A stretch of 32,754 nt of DNA from Candidatus Thorarchaeota archaeon (GCA_003662765.1 QMYR01000005.1:1-32754); one strand, 5' to 3'. Positions 16,785 through 24,511 are shown, counted from the first letter of the stretch. Numbers and translations are program-made. Notes: generated by a model not told the origin, from the sequence alone.

Positions 16785-18032
16785 TCACTCAAAGAGATCC
16801 TTTGCAATACGGCTTAGGCGCGGCTCACTGTCAAGAACCTCTCCAATCTGCTTCCTACTTACGGCCAGCCTTATCTTCTTCGTACGACCATATCGCCCCT
16901 TCGAGATGACGGTAGTGTTGATAAGCCCCAACATGTCCAGCTCGGAGATCAGGTCAGAAACCCTGCGCTGTGTCAGAGTGTCCAGAGACAATGCTCGTGC
17001 AACCTCTGTGTAGACATTGAAACACTCACCTGTAAAGATGTCACGCTTGCCCTTCTTGGTGAGTGCATAGACTGCAAAGAGGACCGCCTTTGACTGCATT
17101 GGAAGTGTCTTGATGGCCTCAGAAACACTGTCACGCTCCAAGATCTTCTGTGCTTCTCGTACATGTTCCTGTGTGACCTTATCGTCACCTCGACGTTCTG
17201 CGAGCTCCCCAGCAGTCCTCAAAAGATCAAGGGCTCGACGTGCATCACCATGCTCCTGAGCCGCAAGGGCACCAACGAGGTTTATCACACCCTCATCAGC
17301 GATCACCCCATCGTTGAATGCTAGGGACACTCGTTGCTCAAGAATCCCTTTCAGCTCCACGGCGTTATAGGGTGGAAACACGACCTCTTCCTCACCAAGG
17401 CTGCTGAGTACGCGTGGGTCCAGCATCTCCTTGAACTTGAGGTCGTTGCTGATTCCAATGATGGAAATCCTGCTGTTCTTCAATTCCCCGTTCATCCGTG
17501 TGAGGCCGTACAGGATATCGTTGCCTTGGGTGACATCACGCTTGAGCAGACTGTCCACCTCATCGAGAACCACAACGAGAATGTTCGCCTCCTCGTCAAG
17601 CTTGTTCTTGAGAACACTGCGAATCTCGTCAGTGGGAAGACCAGTGAATGGCACCTCAGAACCATCGGGCATCCGTGCACCTATCTGCTCGCATAGGCTT
17701 CTCAGCACTCGGTAGTTAGTACCTACAATGCGGCAATTCACAAAGGCGCTCAAGGGGGGCCGGACGCTGCTGTCGGTCGCCTTGTCAATCAGTGCCTTGA
17801 GGACGTATTTCGCAACGACCGTCTTTCCTGTCCCAGTCTTCCCGTAGCAGAGGATATTCGATGGCGGGGCACCACGAAGCGCGGGCCCGAGAATGGATGC
17901 GATTCTGCTCATCTGTTCGTCACGGTACGGTAGCTTGTCAGGCACAAAGGTCGGTCTCAACGCGTTTCGGTTGCGGAAGATTGACTGGCCCTGCAGGAAC
18001 TTGTCGAAGAGTTTGTCAAGCGGTTTCTCCAA
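16785..18032 (-). CDS. orc1/cdc6: ORC1/CDC6-type replication initiator
   Basis: AAA+ protein that binds origin recognition boxes and loads the MCM helicase. From the chosen start (415 residues) the order is LDKLFDKFLQGQSIFRNRNAL, Walker A GKTGTGKT (64-71), Walker B VVVLDEVD, sensor 1 ISIIGISND, an arginine-finger/ISM region LDPRVLSS, and a C-terminal winged helix (FTGECFNVYTEVA...RRVSDLISELDMLGLI) that contacts DNA. The frame is open to an ATG at 18158, but the extra 42 residues are low-complexity (STGSTGSSG) and are encoded by ORB-like repeats. TTG 18032 matches where relatives normally begin. The true start is uncertain. Confidence 0.92.
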   Translation of the reverse strand: MEKPLDKLFDKFLQGQSIFRNRNALRPTFVPDKLPYRDEQMSRIASILGPALRGAPPSNILCYGKTGTGKTVVAKYVLKALIDKATDSSVRPPLSAFVNCRIVGTNYRVLRSLCEQIGARMPDGSEVPFTGLPTDEIRSVLKNKLDEEANILVVVLDEVDSLLKRDVTQGNDILYGLTRMNGELKNSRISIIGISNDLKFKEMLDPRVLSSLGEEEVVFPPYNAVELKGILEQRVSLAFNDGVIADEGVINLVGALAAQEHGDARRALDLLRTAGELAERRGDDKVTQEHVREAQKILERDSVSEAIKTLPMQSKAVLFAVYALTKKGKRDIFTGECFNVYTEVARALSLDTLTQRRVSDLISELDMLGLINTTVISKGRYGRTKKIRLAVSRKQIGEVLDSEPRLSRIAKDLFE

Positions 18033-18045
18033 CTCAGCTTCACAT

Positions 18046-18110
18046 CTCCACTGGAAGTCGTCGTTGTTTCCTCTGTATCCACTGGAGCCTGTGGAACCTG
18101 TGGAGATAAA
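18046..18110. repeat. ORB-like repeats upstream of orc1 (candidate replication origin)
   Basis: Three tandem 9-bp units CCACTGGAG, CCTGTGGAA and CCTGTGGAG (18079-18105) run straight into GATAAAGG. An inverted copy, read on the minus strand from 18056 as TTCCAGTGGAGATGTGAAG, lies about 22 bp away. The shared core C(A/T)GTGGAGAT-AAG resembles archaeal origin recognition boxes (TTCCAGTGGAAAC type). The site lies directly upstream of orc1, where archaeal origins usually are. An AT-richer stretch follows at 18136-18177. Confidence 0.45.
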
Positions 18111-18218
18111 GGCACGTATTACCAAGCAGTCTAGCTGACCAACAGGTGTTATCATCAAAAGTCATATCAACAATACGAGTGGCCACACGCGCCGTGACAT
18201 GGGAGAGGACACACCGCC

Positions 18219-18845
18219 ATGAAACTCCGAGATTTGGAGATTGCACTCGAAACGATAGAGAGAAGGTCTGAGAGAGAGGTCACACTGGAGGACTATCCCA
18301 CGCCTGCGACCATTGCAGCAGCGATAATCTACGCCGCGCAGATGGAGCACGGGGACATCATTGACAAGGTCGTGTGCGATCTCGGATGCGGGGACGGAGT
18401 CTTTGCCATTGGTGCAGCCCTGATGGGTGCGCGTCGTGTTATTGGGGTCGATATACAATCCAAAGCCTTAAAGGTCTGCCAACGGAACTCGAAACTGCTC
18501 GGGACAGATGGCACGACAGACTGGGTCCTAGGGGAGGTTCCTTCTCTGGAGTTTAGAGAAACCATAGACACTGTGGTGAGCAATCCTCCCTTTGGGGTCA
18601 AGAAACGCGGAGCCGACCTAGTCTTCCTGAGGAAGGCACTGTCCATAGCCAGAGTGACGTACAGTATCCATCTGGCAGGTGAAAAGAACAGACAATTCCT
18701 GACGAGGAACGTCGAGAAACTCGGAGGAATCGTGACCCAGGTTGAAACGTTCGAGTTCCCGATTCGACGGCTGTTCGAGTTCCATAGAAAAGAGAAACAC
18801 ATGACAAAAGTGAATCTGTATCGAATCGAGATGAAAGAGAGGTGA
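18219..18845 (+). CDS. METTL5-like N6-adenine methyltransferase
   Basis: This 208-residue class I methyltransferase carries CDLGCGDGVFAIGAA (SAM motif I, about residue 49) and the catalytic NPPF (in VVSNPPFGVKKRGAD) of N6-adenine methyltransferases. Layout and motif context match METTL5, which in eukaryotes methylates one adenosine of 18S rRNA; archaeal homologues probably act on 16S rRNA. Eukaryotic METTL5 needs TRMT112, which is not seen here. Transcription is divergent from orc1. Its stop overlaps a GTG of the csl4 frame (GTGA), making it the first gene of the information-processing cluster. Confidence 0.87.
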   Translation: MKLRDLEIALETIERRSEREVTLEDYPTPATIAAAIIYAAQMEHGDIIDKVVCDLGCGDGVFAIGAALMGARRVIGVDIQSKALKVCQRNSKLLGTDGTTDWVLGEVPSLEFRETIDTVVSNPPFGVKKRGADLVFLRKALSIARVTYSIHLAGEKNRQFLTRNVEKLGGIVTQVETFEFPIRRLFEFHRKEKHMTKVNLYRIEMKER

Positions 18846-18850
18846 CAGAA

Positions 18851-19606
18851 GTGGCAGATGTCAAGAGCGGGGACATAGTGGTGCCTGGCGATCAACTGTG
18901 CGTGATTGAAGAGTTCTCTCCCAGTTTCGGCACCTATGAGGAGAATGGAATAGTGTATGCAGCCACCTCGGGCGAGGTTGCGGTAGACGTCAAGAGGCGA
19001 GAGATAAAGGTCGTTGATCCTGATGGCTCGGTACGGCTCGCTCTGCCAATACGGGGAGATGTCCTTCTTGGTGAGGTCATCAATGTGTACGATCAGCGAG
19101 CAGAAGTCAACATTGTCAGACGAAATGGAGTGGACATTCACAATCCCCTTGTGGGTGAGATTCACATTAGCAATGTAACAAGACGTTATGTGAAGTCTAT
19201 GTACGATGTTCTCAAGCCTGGCGACATAGTCCGGGCTAGGGCCCTGAACACACACACGCTACCAGTTCAGTTGAGCCTCGTTGGTCCAGAGTTTGGAGTA
19301 ATCTTTGCAAAATGCGGGAAGTGCGGCAATCCCTTGACAGTAACTACACACAATAACATGATCTGTTTGAAGTGCGAGAACAGAGAAACCCGTGAAACTG
19401 CCAATGATTATGGCCAGCGATTCGGCTTGGAACCGCGGCCTGACCTCGCACCGCGGAGGAGGATGACACGGGGGCCACCGAGAAGGGACAGACCGTCCAG
19501 ACCCGGCACGGGCAGAAGAGCCCCATCAAGACCTAGAGGTGATAGGCACTCACCACGAGGGAGGACATCAGGTCCACGCAGATCATCCATTAAGAGGAGA
19601 AGGTAA
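18851..19606 (+). CDS. csl4: Exosome RNA-binding subunit Csl4 with Arg-rich tail
   Basis: Csl4 forms part of the RNA-binding cap of the archaeal exosome. The order is an N-terminal Csl4 domain (KSGDIVVPGDQL), an S1 domain (GDVLLGEVINVYDQRAEV) and a zinc ribbon with C155-x2-C158 and C172-x2-C175. Up to here it is standard. About 60 further residues (from about 190) form a disordered tail of Arg, Pro, Gly and Ser, including GPPRR, RPSRPG and RPRGDR. Typical Csl4 ends after the zinc ribbon. The GTG at 18851 follows GAGGTGA by five bases and is preferred over GTG 18842, which overlaps the METTL5-like stop. Confidence 0.93.
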   Translation: MADVKSGDIVVPGDQLCVIEEFSPSFGTYEENGIVYAATSGEVAVDVKRREIKVVDPDGSVRLALPIRGDVLLGEVINVYDQRAEVNIVRRNGVDIHNPLVGEIHISNVTRRYVKSMYDVLKPGDIVRARALNTHTLPVQLSLVGPEFGVIFAKCGKCGNPLTVTTHNNMICLKCENRETRETANDYGQRFGLEPRPDLAPRRRMTRGPPRRDRPSRPGTGRRAPSRPRGDRHSPRGRTSGPRRSSIKRRR

Positions 19607-19608
19607 TC

Positions 19609-19899
19609 ATGGAACCACGAGTCCTAGAGAGCAGCAGATACGAATTGAAGATTGAGATAGTGGGGGAGGGCCACTCCTTCTGCAACCTACTCCGTAAGAC
19701 CCTCTTAGAGGAGCCAGCGGTGGAGTTTGCGGGGTACAGCATTGACCATCCCCTTTTGGCAAATCCCGTGTTCACGCTCAGGACGAAGCGTCGACAGGCC
19801 AACGTTGTCTTGAGAGAAGCGTTGGAGAAAATGCTTGCACGTACGGAGGAGTTTCGCAAGAAGTTCGTGCAAGCGGTTTCTGACCACGAGGTCAAGTAG
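19609..19899 (+). CDS. rpoL: RNA polymerase subunit RpoL
   Basis: Subunit L of archaeal RNA polymerase (homologue of Rpb11), which dimerises with RpoD during assembly. The 96-residue protein has the family pattern: an N-terminal beta strand, GEGHSFCNLLRKTLLEE (DNTLGNLLR-type signature), the VEFAGYSIDHPLLANPVFTLRT core and a C-terminal amphipathic helix. It follows csl4 by 2 bases and is surely co-transcribed. The csl4-rpoL neighbourhood recurs in several archaeal groups. Confidence 0.95.
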   Translation: MEPRVLESSRYELKIEIVGEGHSFCNLLRKTLLEEPAVEFAGYSIDHPLLANPVFTLRTKRRQANVVLREALEKMLARTEEFRKKFVQAVSDHEVK

Positions 19900-19972
19900 A
19901 CACTCTGGATTCCTGCGGGCGCGTGGTCGTTTGTGGCGGTCGCTGGTACATCATGAAACTGCACGAGAGATT

Positions 19973-20353
19973 ATGAATGACACGGGCCTAGCTCAGATTG
20001 GCGACACGCTTGTGAACCTATGCTATTCTGTGGCAAAGAGCCTAACCATCGGCAAGATGGTTGGGGAGAAGGTCAGGGACAGCGTTCTTGCCAAGGCCAT
20101 TCGATCAAATCCCATCTACGGGCAGATTGGAAGACGAACTGACGCGGGGGCCGCTGGCGATGCCTATGAGGCCATAATGGCATATCTCTGGCTCACGGGG
20201 CAGACAACCATAGAAGAGATCATCACGATTCTGAGGGGCAATCTTGTCATCGATGACAGGACGAGTAGAAAACGAGAAGCAGAGGCTGCGGCCTTGGCAT
20301 TTCAGAAGCTCTTGGAAACCATGGCCTCAAGACTTCCTAAAGAGTCGCAGTGA
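19973..20353 (+). CDS. RNase III-like protein (small, single domain)
   Basis: The 126-residue protein is a lone RNase III-type helical domain without a dsRNA-binding domain, like bacterial Mini-III. Two acidic signatures are visible: IGDTLVNLCYS (residues 8-18) and AAGDAYEAIMAYLWL (about 62-76), which match the GDAVL and DxFEAxxGAxYL motifs that bind the metal ions. It may process rRNA or other structured RNA. The upstream open frame has no convincing start, so ATG 19973 is chosen. It lies between rpoL and tfs on the same strand. Confidence 0.75.
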   Translation: MNDTGLAQIGDTLVNLCYSVAKSLTIGKMVGEKVRDSVLAKAIRSNPIYGQIGRRTDAGAAGDAYEAIMAYLWLTGQTTIEEIITILRGNLVIDDRTSRKREAEAAALAFQKLLETMASRLPKESQ

Positions 20354-20432
20354 TGTTCGCCTTATGCTACCGCGACGCAAGCCTTAATTTGAGGATTCAT
20401 CGCCACGAGGGCAACGCGCGAGGTTCTATGTC

Positions 20433-20762
20433 ATGGAGTTCTGCGATAAGTGTGGCGCGATGATGGTCCCAGTAACATCGGAGGATGGGACTCGCGTCCT
20501 GAAATGTCGTAGCTGCGGCCACACGAGAGAGTTGAAGGGCAATCTCAGGGTGTCACACAAGATTAAGAAGTCGCCGCGCGACAAGATTGTGGTCGTAGAG
20601 GATGACTCCATCCCGATGCCTGTCACAAAAGCCACATGTCCAAAATGTGGCAATAACGAGGCATACTATTGGACTGTTCAGACACGGAGAGGAGATGAAG
20701 GGGCCACCGAGTTCTACAGGTGTACTAGGTGCAAGTACACATGGCGCGAATATGGCGGCTGA
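20433..20762 (+). CDS. tfs: Transcription factor S (TFIIS/Rpb9-like)
   Basis: TFS enters the RNA polymerase channel and stimulates cleavage of backtracked transcripts. All parts are present in 109 residues: an N-terminal zinc ribbon (C4, C7, C25, C28), a linker with KIKKSPRDK, and a C-terminal zinc ribbon (C69, C72, C97, C100) with the acidic Asp88-Glu89 tip needed for cleavage. It is therefore likely an active cleavage factor, not an inhibitory paralogue. A TATA-like TTAATTT lies at about 20383. Its end overlaps the start of the OB-fold gene. Confidence 0.95.
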   Translation: MEFCDKCGAMMVPVTSEDGTRVLKCRSCGHTRELKGNLRVSHKIKKSPRDKIVVVEDDSIPMPVTKATCPKCGNNEAYYWTVQTRRGDEGATEFYRCTRCKYTWREYGG

Positions 20763-21198
20763 GGGACCCGTGGACCTTTTTTACCATGTGCGCAATAGTA
20801 CGAGTGAGGTCTTTGCGGAGACGAGGTGGATGAGTGAAAAGTCTTTCAGAGCTAGACGCCCCTCACCACTGGTCACGATTCGTTCATTGAACAGTGATAT
20901 TGAGGGCCCCATTAGGATCATCGGACTGGTCGTCGAGGCACGACCAGGTACGGCCATTGTGCAGGACCTGATGGATGATGTGGACAGTGCTGGATCCATC
21001 CAAGTGATTGTCGAGGGGCAGCTCGAGGTGGAACACAAGTACATCCTAATTGGAGAAGTGACAGAGAAGAAGACGGACCACGGAAAGACTCTGATTCTCA
21101 ATGCTGATATCGCACACGATATCACCGATTTGGACATACGAGAGTTCAAGAGGACACTAGACCTAGAGAGAGAGGTACATTCATATCTAGTCCGGTGA
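20752..21198 (+). CDS. Putative OB-fold nucleic-acid-binding protein
   Basis: The 148-residue product contains one OB-fold-like barrel: PIRIIGLVVEARPGTAIVQDLMDD, SIQVIVEGQLEVEHKYILIGEVTEK and TLILNADIAHDITDL are alternating strands of the RPA32/Stn1-like pattern. A C-terminal helix (FKRTLDLEREVHSYL) follows. Its place between tfs and pcna suggests a role with single-stranded DNA at replication, but this is inference. ATG 20752 overlaps tfs by 11 bases. ATG 20830, which follows GGAG-type sequence, would give a shorter protein containing the whole barrel. Confidence 0.65.
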   Translation: MAAEGPVDLFYHVRNSTSEVFAETRWMSEKSFRARRPSPLVTIRSLNSDIEGPIRIIGLVVEARPGTAIVQDLMDDVDSAGSIQVIVEGQLEVEHKYILIGEVTEKKTDHGKTLILNADIAHDITDLDIREFKRTLDLEREVHSYLVR

Positions 21199-21220
21199 GG
21201 CATCTGCAACCAGAGGCAAT

Positions 21221-21230
21221 CTATTTTAAT
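21221..21230 (+). promoter_or_regulatory. TATA-like element upstream of pcna
   Basis: CTATTTTAAT lies about 135 bp upstream of the pcna ATG, just after the preceding stop. It would give pcna its own start site near 21252 with a leader of about 110 nt. Confidence 0.4.
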
Positions 21231-21243
21231 TGGGGAACGCGTG

Positions 21244-21348
21244 ATGATGAACCACATCCTCAGTGAGGAGGTCCGGCACAGACTGATACTGTTCGTGATG
21301 CGAATGGGTGATTTTCAACTGGATTCGGCTCATGAGCAATCAACTTGA
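21244..21348 (+). CDS. Possible 34-residue leader ORF upstream of pcna
   Basis: An ATG at 21244 opens a frame of 34 codons (starts MMNHILSEEVRHRLILF) whose stop lies 14 bases before the pcna ATG, directly ahead of the pcna ribosome binding site. No family is recognised. The expected start site of the nearby TATA element falls slightly downstream of this ATG, which counts against it. Confidence 0.2.
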   Translation: MMNHILSEEVRHRLILFVMRMGDFQLDSAHEQST

Positions 21349-21362
21349 ACGGAGGAGCAGAC

Positions 21363-22118
21363 ATGTTTCACGCGACCCTTGATAGTACCAAGACCTGGAA
21401 ACAGATAGTGGATGCCCTTGCCACTCTTCTGACAGAGGTCAACTTCGTGATATCGGAAACCGGAATCTCGCTATGTCAGCTCGACTCGTCGAAAGCAGCA
21501 ATGATTGACCTCAAGCTCCCAGCGGGGGTATTCCAAGAATACACTTGCAAGGGCGAGCATGTTGTCTGTCTTGGTGTGGACGAGCTGGTCAGGATTAGCA
21601 AGAGAATGGCCGGTGATGACAGACTGGAGTTCAGCCTCGACGAGAAGACGCAAAGATTCGAGATTCGAATGATTGGCCAAGCTGACAGAAAGTTCAGTCT
21701 GATGCTCCTGACACCGCCGGACGAGGAGAGAAAGAGCAAGCCAATGCCATATGATGTTCGTGCGGAGATGTATGCGAACGCGTTCAAGCAGGCAGTCAAG
21801 GACATTGGGGTGGTTTCGGGGCACATCAAGATTCATGCAGACAAAGAGTCCCTGACCTTCACCGGCGAGGGCGGCATTGGTGAGGCCCAGGTCGTTCTCA
21901 AGATAGGCGATGAGTCACCATTGTATGACCTTCAGATGGAGAAACCGGCCACCGCAATGTACTCGCTCAGCTATCTGTCAGAGATCTCAAAGGCGATGTC
22001 AAGCGACAGTCTTGTGCTCCAGTTTGCGACAGACAAGCCGATTCAGATGGAGTTCTCTGTCGCCGAGGGCGGCGCTATCAAGTTCATTCTCGCCCCGCGG
22101 ATTGAGCGGAGGAGATAG
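21363..22118 (+). CDS. pcn: Sliding clamp PCNA
   Basis: PCNA is the processivity clamp for replicative polymerases and a platform for FEN1, ligase and others. The 251-residue length and both clamp domains fit: an N-terminal FHATLDSTKTWKQIVDALATLLTEVNF, LCQLDSSKAAMIDLKLP, an interdomain loop near residues 115-130 (PDEERKSKPMPYD), and the C-terminal PIQMEFSVAEGGAIKFILAPRIE that helps bind partners. The ATG at 21363 follows GGAGGAG at the normal spacing; an upstream in-frame TTG (21345) would overlap that site. The primase and GINS genes follow. Confidence 0.97.
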   Translation: MFHATLDSTKTWKQIVDALATLLTEVNFVISETGISLCQLDSSKAAMIDLKLPAGVFQEYTCKGEHVVCLGVDELVRISKRMAGDDRLEFSLDEKTQRFEIRMIGQADRKFSLMLLTPPDEERKSKPMPYDVRAEMYANAFKQAVKDIGVVSGHIKIHADKESLTFTGEGGIGEAQVVLKIGDESPLYDLQMEKPATAMYSLSYLSEISKAMSSDSLVLQFATDKPIQMEFSVAEGGAIKFILAPRIERRR

Positions 22119-22234
22119 AAACCGTATTCAGAAGAAGAAAGCAGAGGTGGATGGACCTCACTCCGTCAGTGGGGAGTCCGCAGAGAAGGGGCCCCAGTCC
22201 TCATGTATAGAGTCCATCGGGAGCTGTCACCGTA

Positions 22235-23617
22235 ATGTCCTCAAGAGAACGGGAGAAACGGCAGAAGTTCCTACGCCTCATGTTCCAGCAGTACTACAGA
22301 AACCACGCTGCCGACATCGACACCCCTGACAGACTCCACATGCGAGAGTTCGCCTTGGAAACATGGGAGTACACTTGGCGTTGCACACGCCGGGCCGAAA
22401 CAGATGCCTCGGGTCAGACCGTATATGTGGGTTGTGGGAGAAAGGGAACTGCAATTCAAAGACCATCTGTCTGCCCCGTGTGCAACTCGCCCACAGTTAC
22501 GTCCACAAACTGGTCACGGCATCTTGGCTTCCGGACTGCAAAGGCCATGAGATCTGAGCTTGCAGCACGGGCCCCACATAGCGTCTATCACTCTGCTGCC
22601 TTCTACAACATCCCAGTAGCAAGAGACATGCAGGAGAAACAGTGGCAGGGCGCCGAGCTTGTCTTTGATATCGATGCAGACCACCTAGATGCACCCTGTA
22701 CGCAAGAACACGACAGCTGGGTGTGTGCGAATCCGAATTGCATGAAGACAGGTTGGGGAGAGCCTCCGGAACAGGGGTGCCCTTCGTGCGGTGGACTGGA
22801 GTTTCATAGACGAAAGTGGATCTGTGACAGATGTATGGACGACGCCCGGCGAAACACCCTGCGTGTCTACGATGAGTTCTTAGTGGGCGACTTTGGGATT
22901 GATTCCGACCAGATTGTCATCAATTACAGCGGGCATCGAGGATATCACATCCGTGTCAGGGATCCCCGCGTCTTCAAGCTAGACTCTGCGGCACGCGTCG
23001 AGATAGCCCATGAGATCACGGGTGTCGGTTTCGATGGGAATAGCGTTGTTGGAACCACACTGAACATTCCTCAAGCTCCTGCGCGGAGCCTTGCCGGATG
23101 GGGGGGTCGTGTTGTAGACGCCATCGTGAACTTGATACGGAATATCGACTCGTATGAGGGAGGGCAGCATTGGGTTTCGCGACTGAGAAGAAACAGGGAA
23201 GCTATCATTGCCGGACTGTTGAAGAACCCGCCCGAGTTCTGGAGGGGCGCAGGCATAAGTGTGAAGTCGTGGAGAGAGATAGCCACAGTCGCTGTGGCCA
23301 TGTACGGTGGCAAGATAGATGTGCCTGTGACTCATGATGTTCACAGGGTAATAAGACTCATCGGAAGTATCCATGGCAAGACCGGTTTTGTCGTTGCGAA
23401 ACTCACGAGAGAATCAATTGAGGACTTCGACCCATTTGCAGATGCACTTGCCTTTGGCGCGGATAATCTGCGTGTCAGGGTGCTGGGTGGTCTATTGGAG
23501 GTGCCAAGGTTTCGGATTGGTGATGAGTTATATGGGCCCTACGGCGACGAGGTCGTTGACCTTCCTATGAGTGCTGCCATGTTCCTGTTATGCAAGGGGG
23601 TTGCAGTTCTTGGCTGA
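22235..23617 (+). CDS. priS: DNA primase small (catalytic) subunit PriS, with extra Cys-rich insert
   Basis: PriS makes the RNA/DNA primers for replication. The catalytic DxD is D145-I-D147 in ELVFDIDADHLD, followed by the zinc region (CANPNC...CPSC...CDRC), the SGHRGYHIRV motif that holds the nucleotide, and the DVHRVIRLIGSIHGKTGF strand-helix with the conserved Arg and His. The protein is 460 residues, longer than most archaeal PriS (about 330-410). Part of the extra length is residues 45-92, an insert with Cys50, Cys67, Cys80 and Cys83, which could bind a second zinc. The stop overlaps the TTG start region of the GINS gene. No PriL is visible in the window. Confidence 0.93.
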   Translation: MSSREREKRQKFLRLMFQQYYRNHAADIDTPDRLHMREFALETWEYTWRCTRRAETDASGQTVYVGCGRKGTAIQRPSVCPVCNSPTVTSTNWSRHLGFRTAKAMRSELAARAPHSVYHSAAFYNIPVARDMQEKQWQGAELVFDIDADHLDAPCTQEHDSWVCANPNCMKTGWGEPPEQGCPSCGGLEFHRRKWICDRCMDDARRNTLRVYDEFLVGDFGIDSDQIVINYSGHRGYHIRVRDPRVFKLDSAARVEIAHEITGVGFDGNSVVGTTLNIPQAPARSLAGWGGRVVDAIVNLIRNIDSYEGGQHWVSRLRRNREAIIAGLLKNPPEFWRGAGISVKSWREIATVAVAMYGGKIDVPVTHDVHRVIRLIGSIHGKTGFVVAKLTRESIEDFDPFADALAFGADNLRVRVLGGLLEVPRFRIGDELYGPYGDEVVDLPMSAAMFLLCKGVAVLG

Positions 23618-24224
23618 ACTGAACTATGACAACATACGACGCATCTGGGAGAAGGAAATCAACTCGGAAGAACTTCAAGACCTAGATGATCTGACTATAG
23701 GGAAAATGGCAGAATATCTGTCGCACGTGAGGCTTGCTCTCACAGAAGTGCCAGCTGACAACAACCTGCAAGTAGAGATTTACACACGAGAGATTGAGAA
23801 TCTCGAGTACATGTTGACGGACCTCCTCAAGATTAGAATGAGAAAGATACTGGAAGCCGCACTTGCACAACAATCCCCTGCTGGGGTGATGACCATTGCA
23901 GAGGAGGAGTTTTACAATAGGGTTTCACGTGGAGTCAGTGCTCACGCCTCCTTCTTGGAATCCGTCCTCACCGGCAGCGTGTCCGTTGACACAGAGGTGG
24001 AGAGAACGACCGGTGGCGTAGCGGCCACAGATAATGGTGGTATGGAGTATGTGACCGTGATGTTCACACGGCCTATTGATACACCATTCATAGGACTGGA
24101 TGAGAAGACATATGGACCATTCGAGAGGGAAGATGTGGCTACAATCCCAGTTGCAAATGCGCAGGTGTGGCTACGTGATGGCACGGTCGTCAGGGTGGTC
24201 GCACAAGATGTGGAGCGCGATTAG
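23610..24224 (+). CDS. GINS complex subunit (Gins51/Gins15 type)
   Basis: GINS joins MCM and the Cdc45/RecJ-like factor in the archaeal CMG helicase. The 204-residue protein has the all-helical A domain first (NYDNIRRIWEKEINSEELQDL, then EIYTREIENLEYMLTDLLKIRMRKIL) and a small beta B domain at the C-terminus (VTVMFTRPIDTPFIGLDEKTYGPFEREDVATIP), the A-B order of Gins51/Sld5-like subunits. A low-complexity linker (residues 125-145) separates them. TTG 23610 overlaps the priS stop and gives the normal N-terminus; upstream in-frame starts add a Cys-rich extension that looks spurious. Confidence 0.88.
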   Translation: MAELNYDNIRRIWEKEINSEELQDLDDLTIGKMAEYLSHVRLALTEVPADNNLQVEIYTREIENLEYMLTDLLKIRMRKILEAALAQQSPAGVMTIAEEEFYNRVSRGVSAHASFLESVLTGSVSVDTEVERTTGGVAATDNGGMEYVTVMFTRPIDTPFIGLDEKTYGPFEREDVATIPVANAQVWLRDGTVVRVVAQDVERD

Positions 24225-24226
24225 AT

Positions 24227-24511
24227 ATGGAAACAGAGGACATTCTCCACCGTCTTCAAGACATACTGGATGCTGTTGAACAGAAACATGGAGAATGCGC
24301 CGAAGGATTCGAGCGATTTCAGGTGGCCCTCACCGAGGTCCTTCGTCTGTTGTCCACTGGAGAAGACACATTAAGGGAGCTTCACGGTAGTCCTGATGCT
24401 GTCAAGGGGTACATCCTGCGGGCACTCTCGTTGCTTCGTAGCCAGACAGACCAGATGTGGCAAGACATTGCAACAAGCATTGCCGCACTGTCTGAGGACC
24501 TTCGAAAATGA
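24227..24511 (+). CDS. Small helical (coiled-coil) protein, function unknown
   Basis: The 94-residue acidic protein is predicted to be entirely alpha-helical, with heptad-like leucines (ILHRLQDILDAVEQ, FQVALTEVLRLLS, ILRALSLLRSQTDQMWQDI). No family or catalytic motif is recognised. The ATG lies 2 bases after the GINS stop, so it is translated with the replication genes and may be a partner or regulator of that complex. That role is inferred from position only. Confidence 0.7.
   Translation: METEDILHRLQDILDAVEQKHGECAEGFERFQVALTEVLRLLSTGEDTLRELHGSPDAVKGYILRALSLLRSQTDQMWQDIATSIAALSEDLRK

Noticed and set aside
18033-18158. Longer N-terminus of Orc1 from ATG 18158
   Set aside because: The added 42 residues are low-complexity and arise from ORB-like repeats; the protein aligns with normal Orc1 from TTG 18032. 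The choice is likely but not certain.
19835-19972. N-terminal extension of the RNase III-like protein, overlapping rpoL
   Set aside because: The extension is very basic, lies in rpoL in another frame and lacks a ribosome binding site; ATG 19973 gives the standard domain.
20602-20751. N-terminal extension of the OB-fold protein inside tfs
   Set aside because: It is an out-of-frame reading of tfs codons with no family resemblance.
21910-22329. 139-codon plus-strand frame spanning the end of pcna and start of priS
   Set aside because: It overlaps two well-supported genes in another frame and has an unnatural Ser/Arg-rich composition.
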